Below are positions 31,819-41,108 of a stretch of 64,000 nucleotides of DNA, piece by piece (within the stretch, counting starts at the first letter, position 1; each line of letters starts with the position of its first letter). The notes under the pieces are model-generated. The model was not told where the DNA came from. It saw nothing but the letters and a program-made list of their open reading frames with translations, and made no database searches. The stretch is from a virus: positions 1-64,000 of the IMG/VR virus record IMGVR_UViG_3300032323_001428, one strand, 5' to 3'. The translations under genes and the position numbers were made by a program.

Positions 31819-32624
31819 AAAGATATCTTTTTCTCCAAATCCTTTCTAGCAGTATCTCCAAGACTATCCATTTGTTCAAAGAAAGCAAGAGAAAGATTGA
31901 TATTATCTTGAGAAATTGTTGGACTAAAAGGACCAACAGGTTCATAACCATATTCAATATCCAAAATACGTTGGAAATTATCACCTTGAAAAATATCACC
32001 CCAACACTTTTCGCCAATTGTAGGGACAGTATCCAAGTAGAATGAATAGATTATTTGTTCAGTTGTTCTTTGACTTCCAGTAATAATTTGTGTATTTCCA
32101 AAATTACATTGGTTAACAAAAGCAATTGCAGACTCTGCATCGATTCCCACTTCTTCCATACGACCAGGAATGATACTTACATATCCAACATCATAGGTGC
32201 AACATTTAAGAGCAGTAGATGAATCTGCAAGACCAGTAACATTAGTAATTACATACTGATTATATTCATCAACATACTCAAGAACATTTTGGAAGGGAGG
32301 GATTTTCATTCCAACCTTACAGTTTCCTTGTGTTGCATCAGTAATAATTTTTGCATATTCAAGTATAATCTTTGAATCTAATAAGGAATAAGGTGCTTGA
32401 ATGTGAATTTCCCCTTCATTATCACCACGAATATCAGCAATTAGTTTTCCCATTTCTGATGCATGGGAAATCCATTCATCCAAATGATACATATCAACTT
32501 TACTGAATGCATTTGGATTTGTCGTTATACCTCGCACCAATTTTGGATCAATTTCAGATCCATATTTTTCCATTGTATCTTTAATAAATGGAATGTTAGC
32601 TGTATCAAAAAAGAAATCTCTCAT
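31815..32624 (-). CDS. talC: Transaldolase / fructose-6-phosphate aldolase-like
   Basis: 269 residues from ATG 32624 with GGAG ahead. TalC-like: 'RDFFFDTANIPFIK', 'VRGITTNPNAFSK' (TTNP motif), 'CKVGMKIPPF' (Schiff-base Lys), 'YVSIIPGRMEEVG' and 'TQIITGSQRT' (the ASxR-equivalent). Phage TalC usually acts in the pentose phosphate pathway. Here the gene lies within the glycan operon beside kinase, phosphatase and RibB-like genes, and is longer than typical phage TalC, so a role in making an unusual sugar is an alternative. Confidence 0.8.
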   Translation of the reverse strand: MRDFFFDTANIPFIKDTMEKYGSEIDPKLVRGITTNPNAFSKVDMYHLDEWISHASEMGKLIADIRGDNEGEIHIQAPYSLLDSKIILEYAKIITDATQGNCKVGMKIPPFQNVLEYVDEYNQYVITNVTGLADSSTALKCCTYDVGYVSIIPGRMEEVGIDAESAIAFVNQCNFGNTQIITGSQRTTEQIIYSFYLDTVPTIGEKCWGDIFQGDNFQRILDIEYGYEPVGPFSPTISQDNINLSLAFFEQMDSLGDTARKDLEKKISL

Positions 32625-32625
32625 T

Positions 32626-32988
32626 TTATTCTCCAATTTGTTTGTTAAAATCTTCCCAATTAGTTAATCTAATTGCTTTATCATCAATATAAAAGTCAGC
32701 AAGTGGTTTTCCAAAATGAATTTCATCATAAGGAATTTGATGTTTATTTAACCATTCTAACACAATAGGTGATTGATTGGCAATAATTTTACCTACATTA
32801 TTATTATATGTAAGCATGTTTCTTGCTGTCATAATAATAATATAGTGACCTTTAGACTTTAATCTTTGCAGTGTCTCAACTGCACCAGGAAGAGGTTCAA
32901 CGTCAAGATAGTGTTGTCCCTCTTTCTTAATGTGACATATTGTTCCATCAAGGTCAAAACAAAATTTATAAATTTTCGTAGACATCAT
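32626..32988 (-). CDS. HAD-family phosphatase (capsule biosynthesis type)
   Basis: 120 residues. 'FCFDLDGTICHIKKEGQHYLDVEPLPGAVETLQRLKSKGHYIIIMTARNMLTYNNNVGKI' has the DxDGT nucleophile motif and the TAR motif; 'PLADFYIDDKAI' gives the acidic metal motif. Small capless HADs of this kind are common next to sugar nucleotidyltransferases in capsule loci. Starts 22 nt inside the kinase gene's end. Confidence 0.8.
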   Translation of the reverse strand: MMSTKIYKFCFDLDGTICHIKKEGQHYLDVEPLPGAVETLQRLKSKGHYIIIMTARNMLTYNNNVGKIIANQSPIVLEWLNKHQIPYDEIHFGKPLADFYIDDKAIRLTNWEDFNKQIGE

Positions 32989-33931
32989 TTAAAATATTAA
33001 GTCCAGTCATCAACATTGCTTTTTGTCTATCTAAATTGTCATAATGTCTTGCACACATTCCAACAAAGATAAGACCTTCAATTAATTTTATCTTATTATA
33101 ATCAAATTTATACTCATCAGAAATAGATAAAAATTTATTATTAATATCATTTTTTCTTTGCTCATTATGAAAAGAAAGTTTGAATTGATTATCTACATTT
33201 GAAACATCAAACTCATCATAGATAAAAAATTCATAACCACCATTACATGAATGTGATATTTTTGCAAGATCATAATATGAATCACCGAAGAATTTTGTTT
33301 TACCAAAAACTCCTCTAGGATCAATGAATTTTAAAATCACATCATTGGTAATATCATTTACTCCATAAAGAATATTACTAAAACAAAGATCACCATGAAT
33401 AAAATGAAATTTGTCATCACATATTGATGTTTCAATATAAGATTTAATTTTTTCCCAAATAACATCAAAGGATTTTAAAATCTTACCATTAAATACAAAT
33501 TCTTTTGTATTTCTAAATTGAGAGAAAAAATCAAACTTATATATCAAATTAATGTATTCTTTCTCTGTCTTATCCACAAACATCAATAAAGAGTCTTCTT
33601 TAGATGCAAGGACGGAAGTAGATTCTTTATAGTTATTGATGTAAGAAAAAATAAAGTCAAAAACTTTAGTCCAAAAATCAGGATTATAATCCTGATTTAT
33701 CATAACATTTCCCAAATTTCCATAAGCATAATATTCAAGTTCCATCTGATAAATTTTTTCATCAGTTGAATAATTCAACATTCTTGGAAAATAAACTTGA
33801 ATATCCTTAGGGAGATTTTGATAGTATTCAATCTCCCCAAGAAGACGATCTTCTTCACTAGATTTAATAATACTTGCTTTTGTTTTTGAATTAAATTCAA
33901 AATTATTATAAGCTCTAGTTATAAAGTCCAT
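32966..33931 (-). CDS. APH/choline-kinase-like phosphotransferase
   Basis: 321 residues from ATG 33931. 'FHFIHGDLCFSNILYG' is the HGDxxxxN catalytic loop and 'VILKFIDPRGVFG' the metal-binding DxR-type motif of aminoglycoside/choline kinase-like enzymes. In capsule loci such kinases phosphorylate sugars or polyols. ATGA overlap with the nucleotidyltransferase-RibB gene upstream. Confidence 0.75.
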   Translation of the reverse strand: MDFITRAYNNFEFNSKTKASIIKSSEEDRLLGEIEYYQNLPKDIQVYFPRMLNYSTDEKIYQMELEYYAYGNLGNVMINQDYNPDFWTKVFDFIFSYINNYKESTSVLASKEDSLLMFVDKTEKEYINLIYKFDFFSQFRNTKEFVFNGKILKSFDVIWEKIKSYIETSICDDKFHFIHGDLCFSNILYGVNDITNDVILKFIDPRGVFGKTKFFGDSYYDLAKISHSCNGGYEFFIYDEFDVSNVDNQFKLSFHNEQRKNDINNKFLSISDEYKFDYNKIKLIEGLIFVGMCARHYDNLDRQKAMLMTGLNILNDVYENL

Positions 33932-35364
33932 CAAATCTTCATCATATTTTCTAAGGTTTCTTTACTAACAGAAGAAAGAGGAACTCTTCCAGATTCAGAC
34001 TTGCTATAAACTTCATCATGAAGTTCTTCAATTGAAACAAAAGTAAGATTATAGATCTTAGCAAACTGACGGAGAGTATCACCCTTAATCATTTTTCCAT
34101 ATTCATCCATAATTTCGATAATAACTCCAACCTCCTTCATACCTGCTAAACGGAGAATTTCAACACATCCCTCAGTGTGACCTCTACGTTCAGACAGAAG
34201 ACCAGGACGGGCACGGAGAGGAAATAAGTGACCAGGTTGTGCAAGAGAACTTGGTTTAGATTCATCAGAGCAGAAGGTATTGATAGTAGCAAGACGATCA
34301 CCAACGGACATACCAGTAGTAGCACCTTCTACTGCATCAATACTAGTTGCAAAAGGAGTTCCATACTTATCCATTGAATTGCAATTCATCATAGGAATTT
34401 CAAGTTGATCCAGTTTTTCCTGATTGCAAGGAAGGCACATCAATCCTCTTGCGTGTCTCATAGCAAAAAGAAGATTTTCTTCGGTTGCTTTTTCTGCTGC
34501 AAATACAATGTCTCCTTCAAATTCACGATCATAATCATCAACCATAACAATTGGTTTACCATTGCGAATATCTTCAACAGCTTGTTTTACATTCGATTGC
34601 TTAAGATTCAAAATAATTTCTCCAGGACTTCCAAGGGACACAAAATCATCACATTCCATATGATAGTTTTTAATTTTATAACCATCATTAATCAAATAAT
34701 TATAAGTCAAAGCAACATATTTTTCTTTAACACAAGAAACTTTACCAGATGACCATCCTGCATCCGAATCATCAGTCATAAGGTTCTTTGCACTTTCAAC
34801 AAAAAGGTTTGCATTCTTCCAGTAGAAAATTCCATTCAAAGACCAAGGAGAAATTGCAACTTTTTCAGCAAGTCTAGTTGCATAACCATTTTCATCGAGT
34901 TCAATATGACTATATCTACTTTCTTCACCAACAACAACATCCGAATGATCGTATGTGGAAACTACTCCGTCACAGTCTGTTTCTTTAATAAATTTAATGA
35001 ACTTATTGGGATTCCAAGGAGTATACTGATCACAATTTGTAATAACCAGTGGTTCAGAAAGATCAATTTTTCCAGTTTCTAATGCAAGAAGACAAGTTTC
35101 TGCTTGTCCTCTAGTAGAATGTCCAATATCAATAATTTCCATATCCAAATAATATTTGTTCTTAATATCAGTAAGAACTTGAATATATTTTGCTGGAAGA
35201 CCATTAACAATAATGTAATATTTTCCAGGAAGATTAAGTGAGGAAATTGCCCATTCAATTAGTGGTTTTCCTTTTACATCTACAAATGGTTTTGGTTCAT
35301 TGTAACCATTTGATTTAAAACGAGTTCCAAGACCCGCAATTGGAAATAAAATGTTCATAGTCAT
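33931..35364 (-). CDS. Nucleotidyltransferase fused to RibB-type DHBP synthase
   Basis: 477 residues. Residues 1-250 are a sugar-phosphate nucleotidyltransferase: 'FPIAGLGTRFKSNGYNEPKPFVDVKGKPLIEWAI' and 'LVITNCDQYTPW'. Residues about 260-455 are a 3,4-dihydroxy-2-butanone-4-phosphate synthase domain with motifs intact: 'DDYDREFEGD', 'GLMCLP', 'TTGMSVGDRLATI', 'PGHLFPLRA' and 'RRGHTEGCVEILRLAGM'. RibB converts ribulose 5-phosphate to DHBP and formate for riboflavin; in cyanobacteria it is normally fused to RibA, not to this domain. Start ATG 35364 or 35358. Confidence 0.85.
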   Translation of the reverse strand: MTMNILFPIAGLGTRFKSNGYNEPKPFVDVKGKPLIEWAISSLNLPGKYYIIVNGLPAKYIQVLTDIKNKYYLDMEIIDIGHSTRGQAETCLLALETGKIDLSEPLVITNCDQYTPWNPNKFIKFIKETDCDGVVSTYDHSDVVVGEESRYSHIELDENGYATRLAEKVAISPWSLNGIFYWKNANLFVESAKNLMTDDSDAGWSSGKVSCVKEKYVALTYNYLINDGYKIKNYHMECDDFVSLGSPGEIILNLKQSNVKQAVEDIRNGKPIVMVDDYDREFEGDIVFAAEKATEENLLFAMRHARGLMCLPCNQEKLDQLEIPMMNCNSMDKYGTPFATSIDAVEGATTGMSVGDRLATINTFCSDESKPSSLAQPGHLFPLRARPGLLSERRGHTEGCVEILRLAGMKEVGVIIEIMDEYGKMIKGDTLRQFAKIYNLTFVSIEELHDEVYSKSESGRVPLSSVSKETLENMMKI

Positions 35365-35412
35365 ATACAAGGGTTATAAAAAAATTTTAAAATAAAAAGC
35401 AAAAAATGTCAA

Positions 35413-36207
35413 TCAAATAAACATATCTTCGAAAGATTGGTAGTCTGAATAATTTTCTATTCTCAGAACATCACCAAGAACCTTATCAAATGTGTCTATC
35501 TTAATATTATTTAGAATGCACTGAGAATAGACCAATCTACAAGCATCCAATCTAGCCATATGTAAAGAATAATCAGTACCAACCAATTGATTAAAGTTTA
35601 ACCAAGATTCACAAACTGTTTTCATAATACTTGACGACGAAAGAAAAAACATTTCATATACCCTATCTGGACAATAAGATATTCCAGTATTAATATGAAA
35701 TAAAGTGTCATCAATTCTGTCAAAATATTTTTCTATGTCAGTATGAACATGTAAAAAATCTGGTCTGGTTTTAATTGCAATATCATATTTAATTTTATTT
35801 TCTTTTTCGTATTCTTCAAGTAGTTGGTATGCAGAATACAATTTATATAAAGAAGGAATACTAGTTGCTTTTGAATGATACAAAGTATCTGGACTTTGAT
35901 TTAAAAATGATTTTATTTCACCATTAGATTGATTGTGAATAAATTCTCCATAATCATCTATTGTATATTTTTTAATATTAGGAATTAAGTTAATATGCTC
36001 TAAACTGATTGATTTGTTTTTTTCTTGATTTTGAATATCTGCTTGTTCCTTTAAAGCATGTTCACTCCAAACAGATATTCCTCTATTATTCCAAGTTGAT
36101 AAAAATACATCACAATTAAATTTTTCAATAAATTGATTTAAATATTTTAATACTTTTGGGTGATCAAAAGTTCTCATTTGACCACAAATTAATAATGCTA
36201 TTTTCAT
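35413..36207 (-). CDS. Viral/bacterial surface-glycan transferase-like, paralog 1
   Basis: 264 residues. N-terminal 'IALLICGQMRTFDHPKVLKYL' (GQxRTF motif), 'CDVFLSTWNNRG' and 'YDIAIKTRPDFLH' (xTRxD, a putative metal/nucleotide site). Same family as the two following genes. Probably a glycosyltransferase of phage or capsule loci; donor unknown. Confidence 0.65.
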   Translation of the reverse strand: MKIALLICGQMRTFDHPKVLKYLNQFIEKFNCDVFLSTWNNRGISVWSEHALKEQADIQNQEKNKSISLEHINLIPNIKKYTIDDYGEFIHNQSNGEIKSFLNQSPDTLYHSKATSIPSLYKLYSAYQLLEEYEKENKIKYDIAIKTRPDFLHVHTDIEKYFDRIDDTLFHINTGISYCPDRVYEMFFLSSSSIMKTVCESWLNFNQLVGTDYSLHMARLDACRLVYSQCILNNIKIDTFDKVLGDVLRIENYSDYQSFEDMFI

Positions 36208-36872
36208 TATACAGATGATAAAACTTTATTTCTAACAAAAAACCAACCACCGTGCCTATCATTTGGATCCAAAACAAGCATATTCATATTTTCTTGTCTG
36301 TGTTTTACAGAACGAAAAACAAGTCGATGTTGACACAATGGCATTTTTTCATCATTCAAATAAAGATCAAGATTTGAATAAATTTTTGTAATGTCTAAAA
36401 TATCTTGTTTATTTCCACAAATAAATTTATTATCAATGTGAGTTGTTAACCATTCGTCTCCAGGAACATATGAAGTGTATAATTCATTCTTATTCAAAGA
36501 AAGTTCTTTTAATGACATTCCCTTTCCAATAATATCAGTTCTTGTCAAGATCCAATGGTCATAATCATCATCAACAGTTTCAATAAGACTATGAAGTTTA
36601 TTCATAGAATATAAAGGTGACAATGTAACAAATACAGACTTAGTGATTTTGCTTGTATCTATTTCATATAAAAATTCTGTTGAAATATCTACTTGAGGTT
36701 CTACAATAATTCTTTTTGGATTAAAAATAGTCTTGATGTCATTTTCTATTTCAGCATCTCCCCAAAAATGAGCATAATAATCTACATCACAATCTTTATA
36801 TAATTCTTCATTAAAGTCAATCCATTGATCAAAATATCTTGGTTGACCAAAAAAACATACTGCAAGTTTCAT
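36207..36872 (-). CDS. Surface-glycan transferase-like, paralog 2
   Basis: 221 residues with 'LAVCFFGQPRYFDQW' (GQPR), 'DVDYYAHFWGD' and 'YDHWILTRTDIIGKGMSL' (TRxD). Overlaps paralog 1's ATG by 1 nt and follows paralog 3 after 5 nt. C-terminal 'NKFICGNKQDILDI' fits the family. Confidence 0.65.
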   Translation of the reverse strand: MKLAVCFFGQPRYFDQWIDFNEELYKDCDVDYYAHFWGDAEIENDIKTIFNPKRIIVEPQVDISTEFLYEIDTSKITKSVFVTLSPLYSMNKLHSLIETVDDDYDHWILTRTDIIGKGMSLKELSLNKNELYTSYVPGDEWLTTHIDNKFICGNKQDILDITKIYSNLDLYLNDEKMPLCQHRLVFRSVKHRQENMNMLVLDPNDRHGGWFFVRNKVLSSV

Positions 36873-36877
36873 ACTTT

Positions 36878-37588
36878 TTAAAAACTTTTTCTATTTGGAT
36901 TTGGATCTATAACACACCAACCAGTTCTATCAATACCAGAACTAATTTCAATTCTATTTAATCCCATTCTTTCAATATGAATTCCAACAAAACTTTCTGG
37001 ATGAAAAATATTTCCCTCATTCCAATAAGTATCAATATTATCAATCAAAGAAGAGTATTTGTCAATTCCTTGAGAATTGGAAATTGCAATCACATCAGAA
37101 GTTCCCAAAGGATGAACAGTTTTAAAATCCCAAGCAGTTGGTATTAATATACTACCACTTTTTGCTAATTGAAGTTCTTCGTTGGATATTGTTCCATACC
37201 AACTTAAATCAGTCCTAGATTTTATAACAACATCATAACAAAAATTATTTTCAGTTTGATATTTATTTTTGAGTTGATTACAAAGTTTAACATTATAAAT
37301 CCCACTCAACCAAGTTTTTGGTGTTACTTCTGGTCTTTTATTTTGATTAAAAATTTCATCATTTGAGTGAATTTCTTTCCTTACATTTTCATTATATTCT
37401 TTAAGAATATATTTCTTTGGTTTCCAAAAATTTTCAATTTTTTCTTTACAATATTCAATTCCTTTGTTATTTGGATAACCAGAAAAAAATACATCTGGCA
37501 AAAGAGGATCTAAAATATTTTCTTTTAAACTTGGATACATATCCTCAAATGTATCCAATCTCCCAACTAATAAAAGAGCAATTTTCAT
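36878..37588 (-). CDS. Surface-glycan transferase-like, paralog 3
   Basis: 236 residues with 'IALLLVGRLDTFEDMYPSL' (degenerate GQxR), 'LPDVFFSGYPN' and 'YDVVIKSRTDLSWYG' (SRTD). It is the most divergent of three tandem paralogs and ends 'DPNPNRKSF'. Overlaps the methyltransferase stop by 4 nt. Confidence 0.6.
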   Translation of the reverse strand: MKIALLLVGRLDTFEDMYPSLKENILDPLLPDVFFSGYPNNKGIEYCKEKIENFWKPKKYILKEYNENVRKEIHSNDEIFNQNKRPEVTPKTWLSGIYNVKLCNQLKNKYQTENNFCYDVVIKSRTDLSWYGTISNEELQLAKSGSILIPTAWDFKTVHPLGTSDVIAISNSQGIDKYSSLIDNIDTYWNEGNIFHPESFVGIHIERMGLNRIEISSGIDRTGWCVIDPNPNRKSF

Positions 37589-38697
37589 ATAAAAATTGCA
37601 GTACTATTAATCTCCAAAATACCATTTTTAATTTCTTCATCATAAGATCCAGACCTCAAAACAATTTTTGGAGAATCAATTCCAGAAAGACATTTTGGAG
37701 ATTTTACAGTAATGTTTGTTCCATACATCCTTTTCTCTTGTTTATTAAAATCATTATCAAGGATATTGATAATTTGATTTTCATTAATTCCCATAGAAAT
37801 TAAATATTGAGAAAAAATATGAGCACCAAAAAGGTAAAATTTTTCTCCGTTTAATGTTGAATTAATATACTCAACATCATCAATCAGATTTTTAACATAA
37901 TCATTAAACATTGGTTTAATGTATGAAAAATCAAACTCATATGAGGAATTATTTTTTTTCTTTTTTACTGCTTTTATAAAAATTGAATGATTGTCAATTT
38001 CCTTTTCTTCTATTTCAAAATCATATTTACACAAAATATATTCCAACACATATTCATCAATATAAAAAGTATGTTCAAAATTAAGTGTATTTAAATATCC
38101 CATAGAAAGCCAGTGCTTCATATTTGGTATTGAAATATATTGAATACCACCAATCTCTAAAATTGAATTTATTTTATTAAAAAATGTATGTGGTTCATAA
38201 ACGTGTTCACAAAGATGAGAATGAATTACTGCATCAAATTTTTGATTAAATTCAAACTCTTCAAAAAAACCACGAAAGAATTTAACTCTAGAATCTTTAC
38301 TTTTTTGTTCTGATGGTTCAATAATGTTCCAATAAAAATCTTCATTAGTAGAAATAAAATGATCTACTAGTTTTCCTGTAGCTCCACCTATTTCTAAAAT
38401 ATTTTTTGGATTACTTTTTTTGATAAAATCAGCAAATTTTTTATGATGCAATCCCCAAGTTTTTCCTACAGTTCCTGGTGTATGGTGATTATAATAAAGA
38501 AGATCTAGAGGAAGTAATTTCATCAATTGAATTATTCCTTTGTCTGATATCCCCCATTTCATATCATAATATTGATCTGGTGCATTGTCATCAAAATCAA
38601 CACAACCCATAAAAATAGGAAAATTTTTAAAAGTAAAAACTTCTGTTAAATTTTTATCTTCAGTAATTGCACAATTTTTTCTTGTAATAATATTCAT
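37585..38697 (-). CDS. Sugar C-methyltransferase-like SAM enzyme
   Basis: 370 residues from ATG 38697. Three-part layout: N-terminal domain with 'VFTFKNFPIFMGCVD', a SAM domain 'NPKNILEIGGATGKLVDHFI' with 'FDAVIHSHLCEHVYEPHTFFNKI', and a C-terminal domain 'EKFYLFGAHIFSQYLISMGINENQIINILDND'. This is the arrangement of TylC3/NovU-type NDP-sugar C-methyltransferases, though the N-terminal zinc cysteines are not evident. TTG at 38718 is a less likely start. Confidence 0.7.
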   Translation of the reverse strand: MNIITRKNCAITEDKNLTEVFTFKNFPIFMGCVDFDDNAPDQYYDMKWGISDKGIIQLMKLLPLDLLYYNHHTPGTVGKTWGLHHKKFADFIKKSNPKNILEIGGATGKLVDHFISTNEDFYWNIIEPSEQKSKDSRVKFFRGFFEEFEFNQKFDAVIHSHLCEHVYEPHTFFNKINSILEIGGIQYISIPNMKHWLSMGYLNTLNFEHTFYIDEYVLEYILCKYDFEIEEKEIDNHSIFIKAVKKKKNNSSYEFDFSYIKPMFNDYVKNLIDDVEYINSTLNGEKFYLFGAHIFSQYLISMGINENQIINILDNDFNKQEKRMYGTNITVKSPKCLSGIDSPKIVLRSGSYDEEIKNGILEINSTAIFI

Positions 38698-38731
38698 AAT
38701 TTTTTTCTTATTATCCAAATTGAATATTTTT

Positions 38732-39520
38732 TCATATTAATTTGCATTTAGGTTTCCATTCGAATGATGTTGATACCCTGCGAGTTTCTACATGAAGATA
38801 AGATTTGGATTCTTTTCTTGAAAGTTTTAGATTTACATACCCAGATGAAGTAATTATATCCAAAAGTTGTTTAATAGTCAAACTTTGAGATCCAACCACA
38901 AACATATCATGTTTGATATACAAATTTTTTTCTATACACTTTTCAATTAAATCTACTAAATCATCAACGTGTATTATATCTATTCTAGTATCAAAATTTG
39001 TATATAAGTCTATAACATTATCTGTATTTACACTACTAATAAGTTTGTCAACTAAACCATTAATTCTATTTGATGGTAGTGATTTTCCTCCCCATACATT
39101 AGACACTCTTAATGCGATAGTGTCACATTCAACTGTTTTTAAAATATTTTCAACTTGTAATTTAAGGTCACCATAAAGAGTATTTGGATTTACCAATGAA
39201 TTTTCATCAACTGTTCTTTCGTGATTTACATACAATCCACCAGCAGTAGAAATAAAAATAATTTTCCCGTTTGGATTTTTCTTTGAATAAAAATCAAATA
39301 TTTTTTTACTATTAATTACATCATTTTTTACAAATTTTTCAAATTCATCGTAAGTATTTCTTGTAGTTGAAGACCATGCTAAATGAATAAGACATGAATT
39401 TTCATGAGAATCAAATACATCTTGAGGTTCATCTCGATATGAAACTTTAGTAACAAGTTGTTTACATAATTCTAAAAATCTCTTACCAATTAGACCACTA
39501 CATCCAGTAACGTAAATCAT
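38732..39520 (-). CDS. NAD-dependent epimerase/reductase
   Basis: 262 residues, extended SDR: 'YVTGCSGLIGKRFL', 'LIHLAWSST', 'ISTAGGLY' (Ser/Thr site), 'NTLYGDLKLQVE' (YxxxK) and 'RVSNVWGG'. RfbD- or epimerase-like. Adjacent to a C-methyltransferase, so it may act on the same sugar. Confidence 0.75.
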   Translation of the reverse strand: MIYVTGCSGLIGKRFLELCKQLVTKVSYRDEPQDVFDSHENSCLIHLAWSSTTRNTYDEFEKFVKNDVINSKKIFDFYSKKNPNGKIIFISTAGGLYVNHERTVDENSLVNPNTLYGDLKLQVENILKTVECDTIALRVSNVWGGKSLPSNRINGLVDKLISSVNTDNVIDLYTNFDTRIDIIHVDDLVDLIEKCIEKNLYIKHDMFVVGSQSLTIKQLLDIITSSGYVNLKLSRKESKSYLHVETRRVSTSFEWKPKCKLI

Positions 39521-39529
39521 AAAATTCCT

Positions 39530-40258
39530 CTATCTTATTCTTGTTGCCCATATTGGATATTGCTTTCCGTCAATATTCCAGTTTGGGTGCCAATATGTTT
39601 CGTCTTGAATACAATAAAAATTATGTTTTTTACTCAATAAAGAAAAAATAGATTGATCAAATCTATGTTCTCCTTTAAAAGTTTTATGATTTGGTATTAC
39701 TGATTCAGAATCATCGATATAATGATAATTATTTTCTGTTCCTATTAGTTTACACTCATCGATAATGGATCTATTTTCTTTAGTATTTTTTAAAAAATAT
39801 GTGGTCGAACATCTTTGTCCTGTATGAAAATAATTTTCATCATTTGGAAATATTTTAAAGTATGTATCTGATTTTGTATACTCTCTTTCTAAATGAAAAA
39901 TATCAAAACACAAAGAACCATTTTCCATTACAGTATCATAATACTCACACATTCTTTTTTTTCCACCAACATTAAAAGTACATCCAACATCAGCATAACA
40001 AATAACATCATCTTCTGGAATTGATTTCATCAATTCAGATATTAAAAAAAATTTCCAAATCCAAAAACCATATGCTCTTGTAGATTCCATAAAATTTTTA
40101 TGCTCTAAAAGTTCATTACAATAATCAAAACAATTTTTTTCAGAGAACAAATTAATAGATTTGAAAACTCCTAAATTCAATGCTTCATTATGAAATCTAT
40201 TTCTAGTAGAAGCATATTTTTGTTCTGGAGAACAAAACGAAATTAAATGTAAATTCAT
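39530..40258 (-). CDS. Glycosyltransferase-like protein, unknown donor
   Basis: 242 residues. 'GFWIWKFFLISELMKSIPEDDVICYADVGCTFNVGG' with an A-D-V-G motif in place of DxD, then 'FHTGQRCSTTYFLKNTKENRSIIDECKLI' and 'FKGEHRFDQSIFSLL'. This pattern occurs in cyanophage and giant-virus glycan clusters and is probably a GT-A transferase. Overlaps the GT10 gene stop by 4 nt. Confidence 0.6.
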   Translation of the reverse strand: MNLHLISFCSPEQKYASTRNRFHNEALNLGVFKSINLFSEKNCFDYCNELLEHKNFMESTRAYGFWIWKFFLISELMKSIPEDDVICYADVGCTFNVGGKKRMCEYYDTVMENGSLCFDIFHLEREYTKSDTYFKIFPNDENYFHTGQRCSTTYFLKNTKENRSIIDECKLIGTENNYHYIDDSESVIPNHKTFKGEHRFDQSIFSLLSKKHNFYCIQDETYWHPNWNIDGKQYPIWATRIR

Positions 40259-41100
40259 TTTAAAATTTTATAAAGATTTTTAATTAATGGTTCAAGAGAA
40301 ATTTTATTTTCAAATAAAGGTTCAGAGTTTATTCTATCATACAATTCTCTATTTGTATCAATTTCTTTAATTGTTTCAATCACTTCTTCATCAGACATAT
40401 TTACTGTATTGATAAAAGACTTTGGATTAAAATCTTTACAAACAGTTTCGTCCCCATAATAAATTGGAATGTTTCCAGCAATTTTTCCGTGAAGTAATTT
40501 TTCAGTATGATATCCTGGTGAAATAGAATTTTCATAACAAAGAGAAAACTTATAGTTTGAAATCAAATCTAATTTATGTTTTTCTCCATCTGGTAAATTA
40601 TATTCTGGATTTGCTTTACCAAAAATATCTACCCTTTTATACTCAGAAATTTTTTGAATTGCATTAAGTCTTGACTCAACCATTTTACCAAAAACAATTG
40701 AACAAAACTTATCTTTTGGTTTTTGGGTAAATTCATTTTCACCATAAAGATAAGATTCGGGAATCAACCATTCTGGATTTAAATATGTTTTTACATTAAA
40801 CCAATCAATATAAAGATACCAAAGAGGAAGACGAAAGTTCTTTCCTTCATAATCATCAAAATCAAATGTGAGTGAATAATCACATTTTTTAAAATTTGGT
40901 CTTTGATTTTCTCCAGTAAAAAATATTTTTTTACAATTTTTATATAAATTGTTTTCCATACCAAAAACACTGAAGAACATTACATCAGCATCTTCTGGAT
41001 GTACAACTTCAACATTCTCAAAAGATTGTTTTAGAAGATTAATAAAAAAGTTATTGCTTGGGTCAAAAGGAGACCAAAAATCAGAGAAGCATATTTTCAT
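40255..41100 (-). CDS. GT10 alpha-fucosyltransferase
   Basis: 281 residues with GT10 motifs: 'KKIFFTGENQRPNFKKCDYSLTFD', 'CSIVFGKMVESRLNAIQKI', 'RVDIFGKAN' and the signature 'YKFSLCYENSISPGYHTEKLLHGKIAGNIPIYYGD' that binds GDP-fucose. Alpha-1,3-type fucosyltransferases of H. pylori and eukaryotes share it. gmd and fcl in the same operon would supply the GDP-L-fucose. Confidence 0.85.
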   Translation of the reverse strand: MKICFSDFWSPFDPSNNFFINLLKQSFENVEVVHPEDADVMFFSVFGMENNLYKNCKKIFFTGENQRPNFKKCDYSLTFDFDDYEGKNFRLPLWYLYIDWFNVKTYLNPEWLIPESYLYGENEFTQKPKDKFCSIVFGKMVESRLNAIQKISEYKRVDIFGKANPEYNLPDGEKHKLDLISNYKFSLCYENSISPGYHTEKLLHGKIAGNIPIYYGDETVCKDFNPKSFINTVNMSDEEVIETIKEIDTNRELYDRINSEPLFENKISLEPLIKNLYKILK

Positions 41101-41108
41101 AATTAAAA

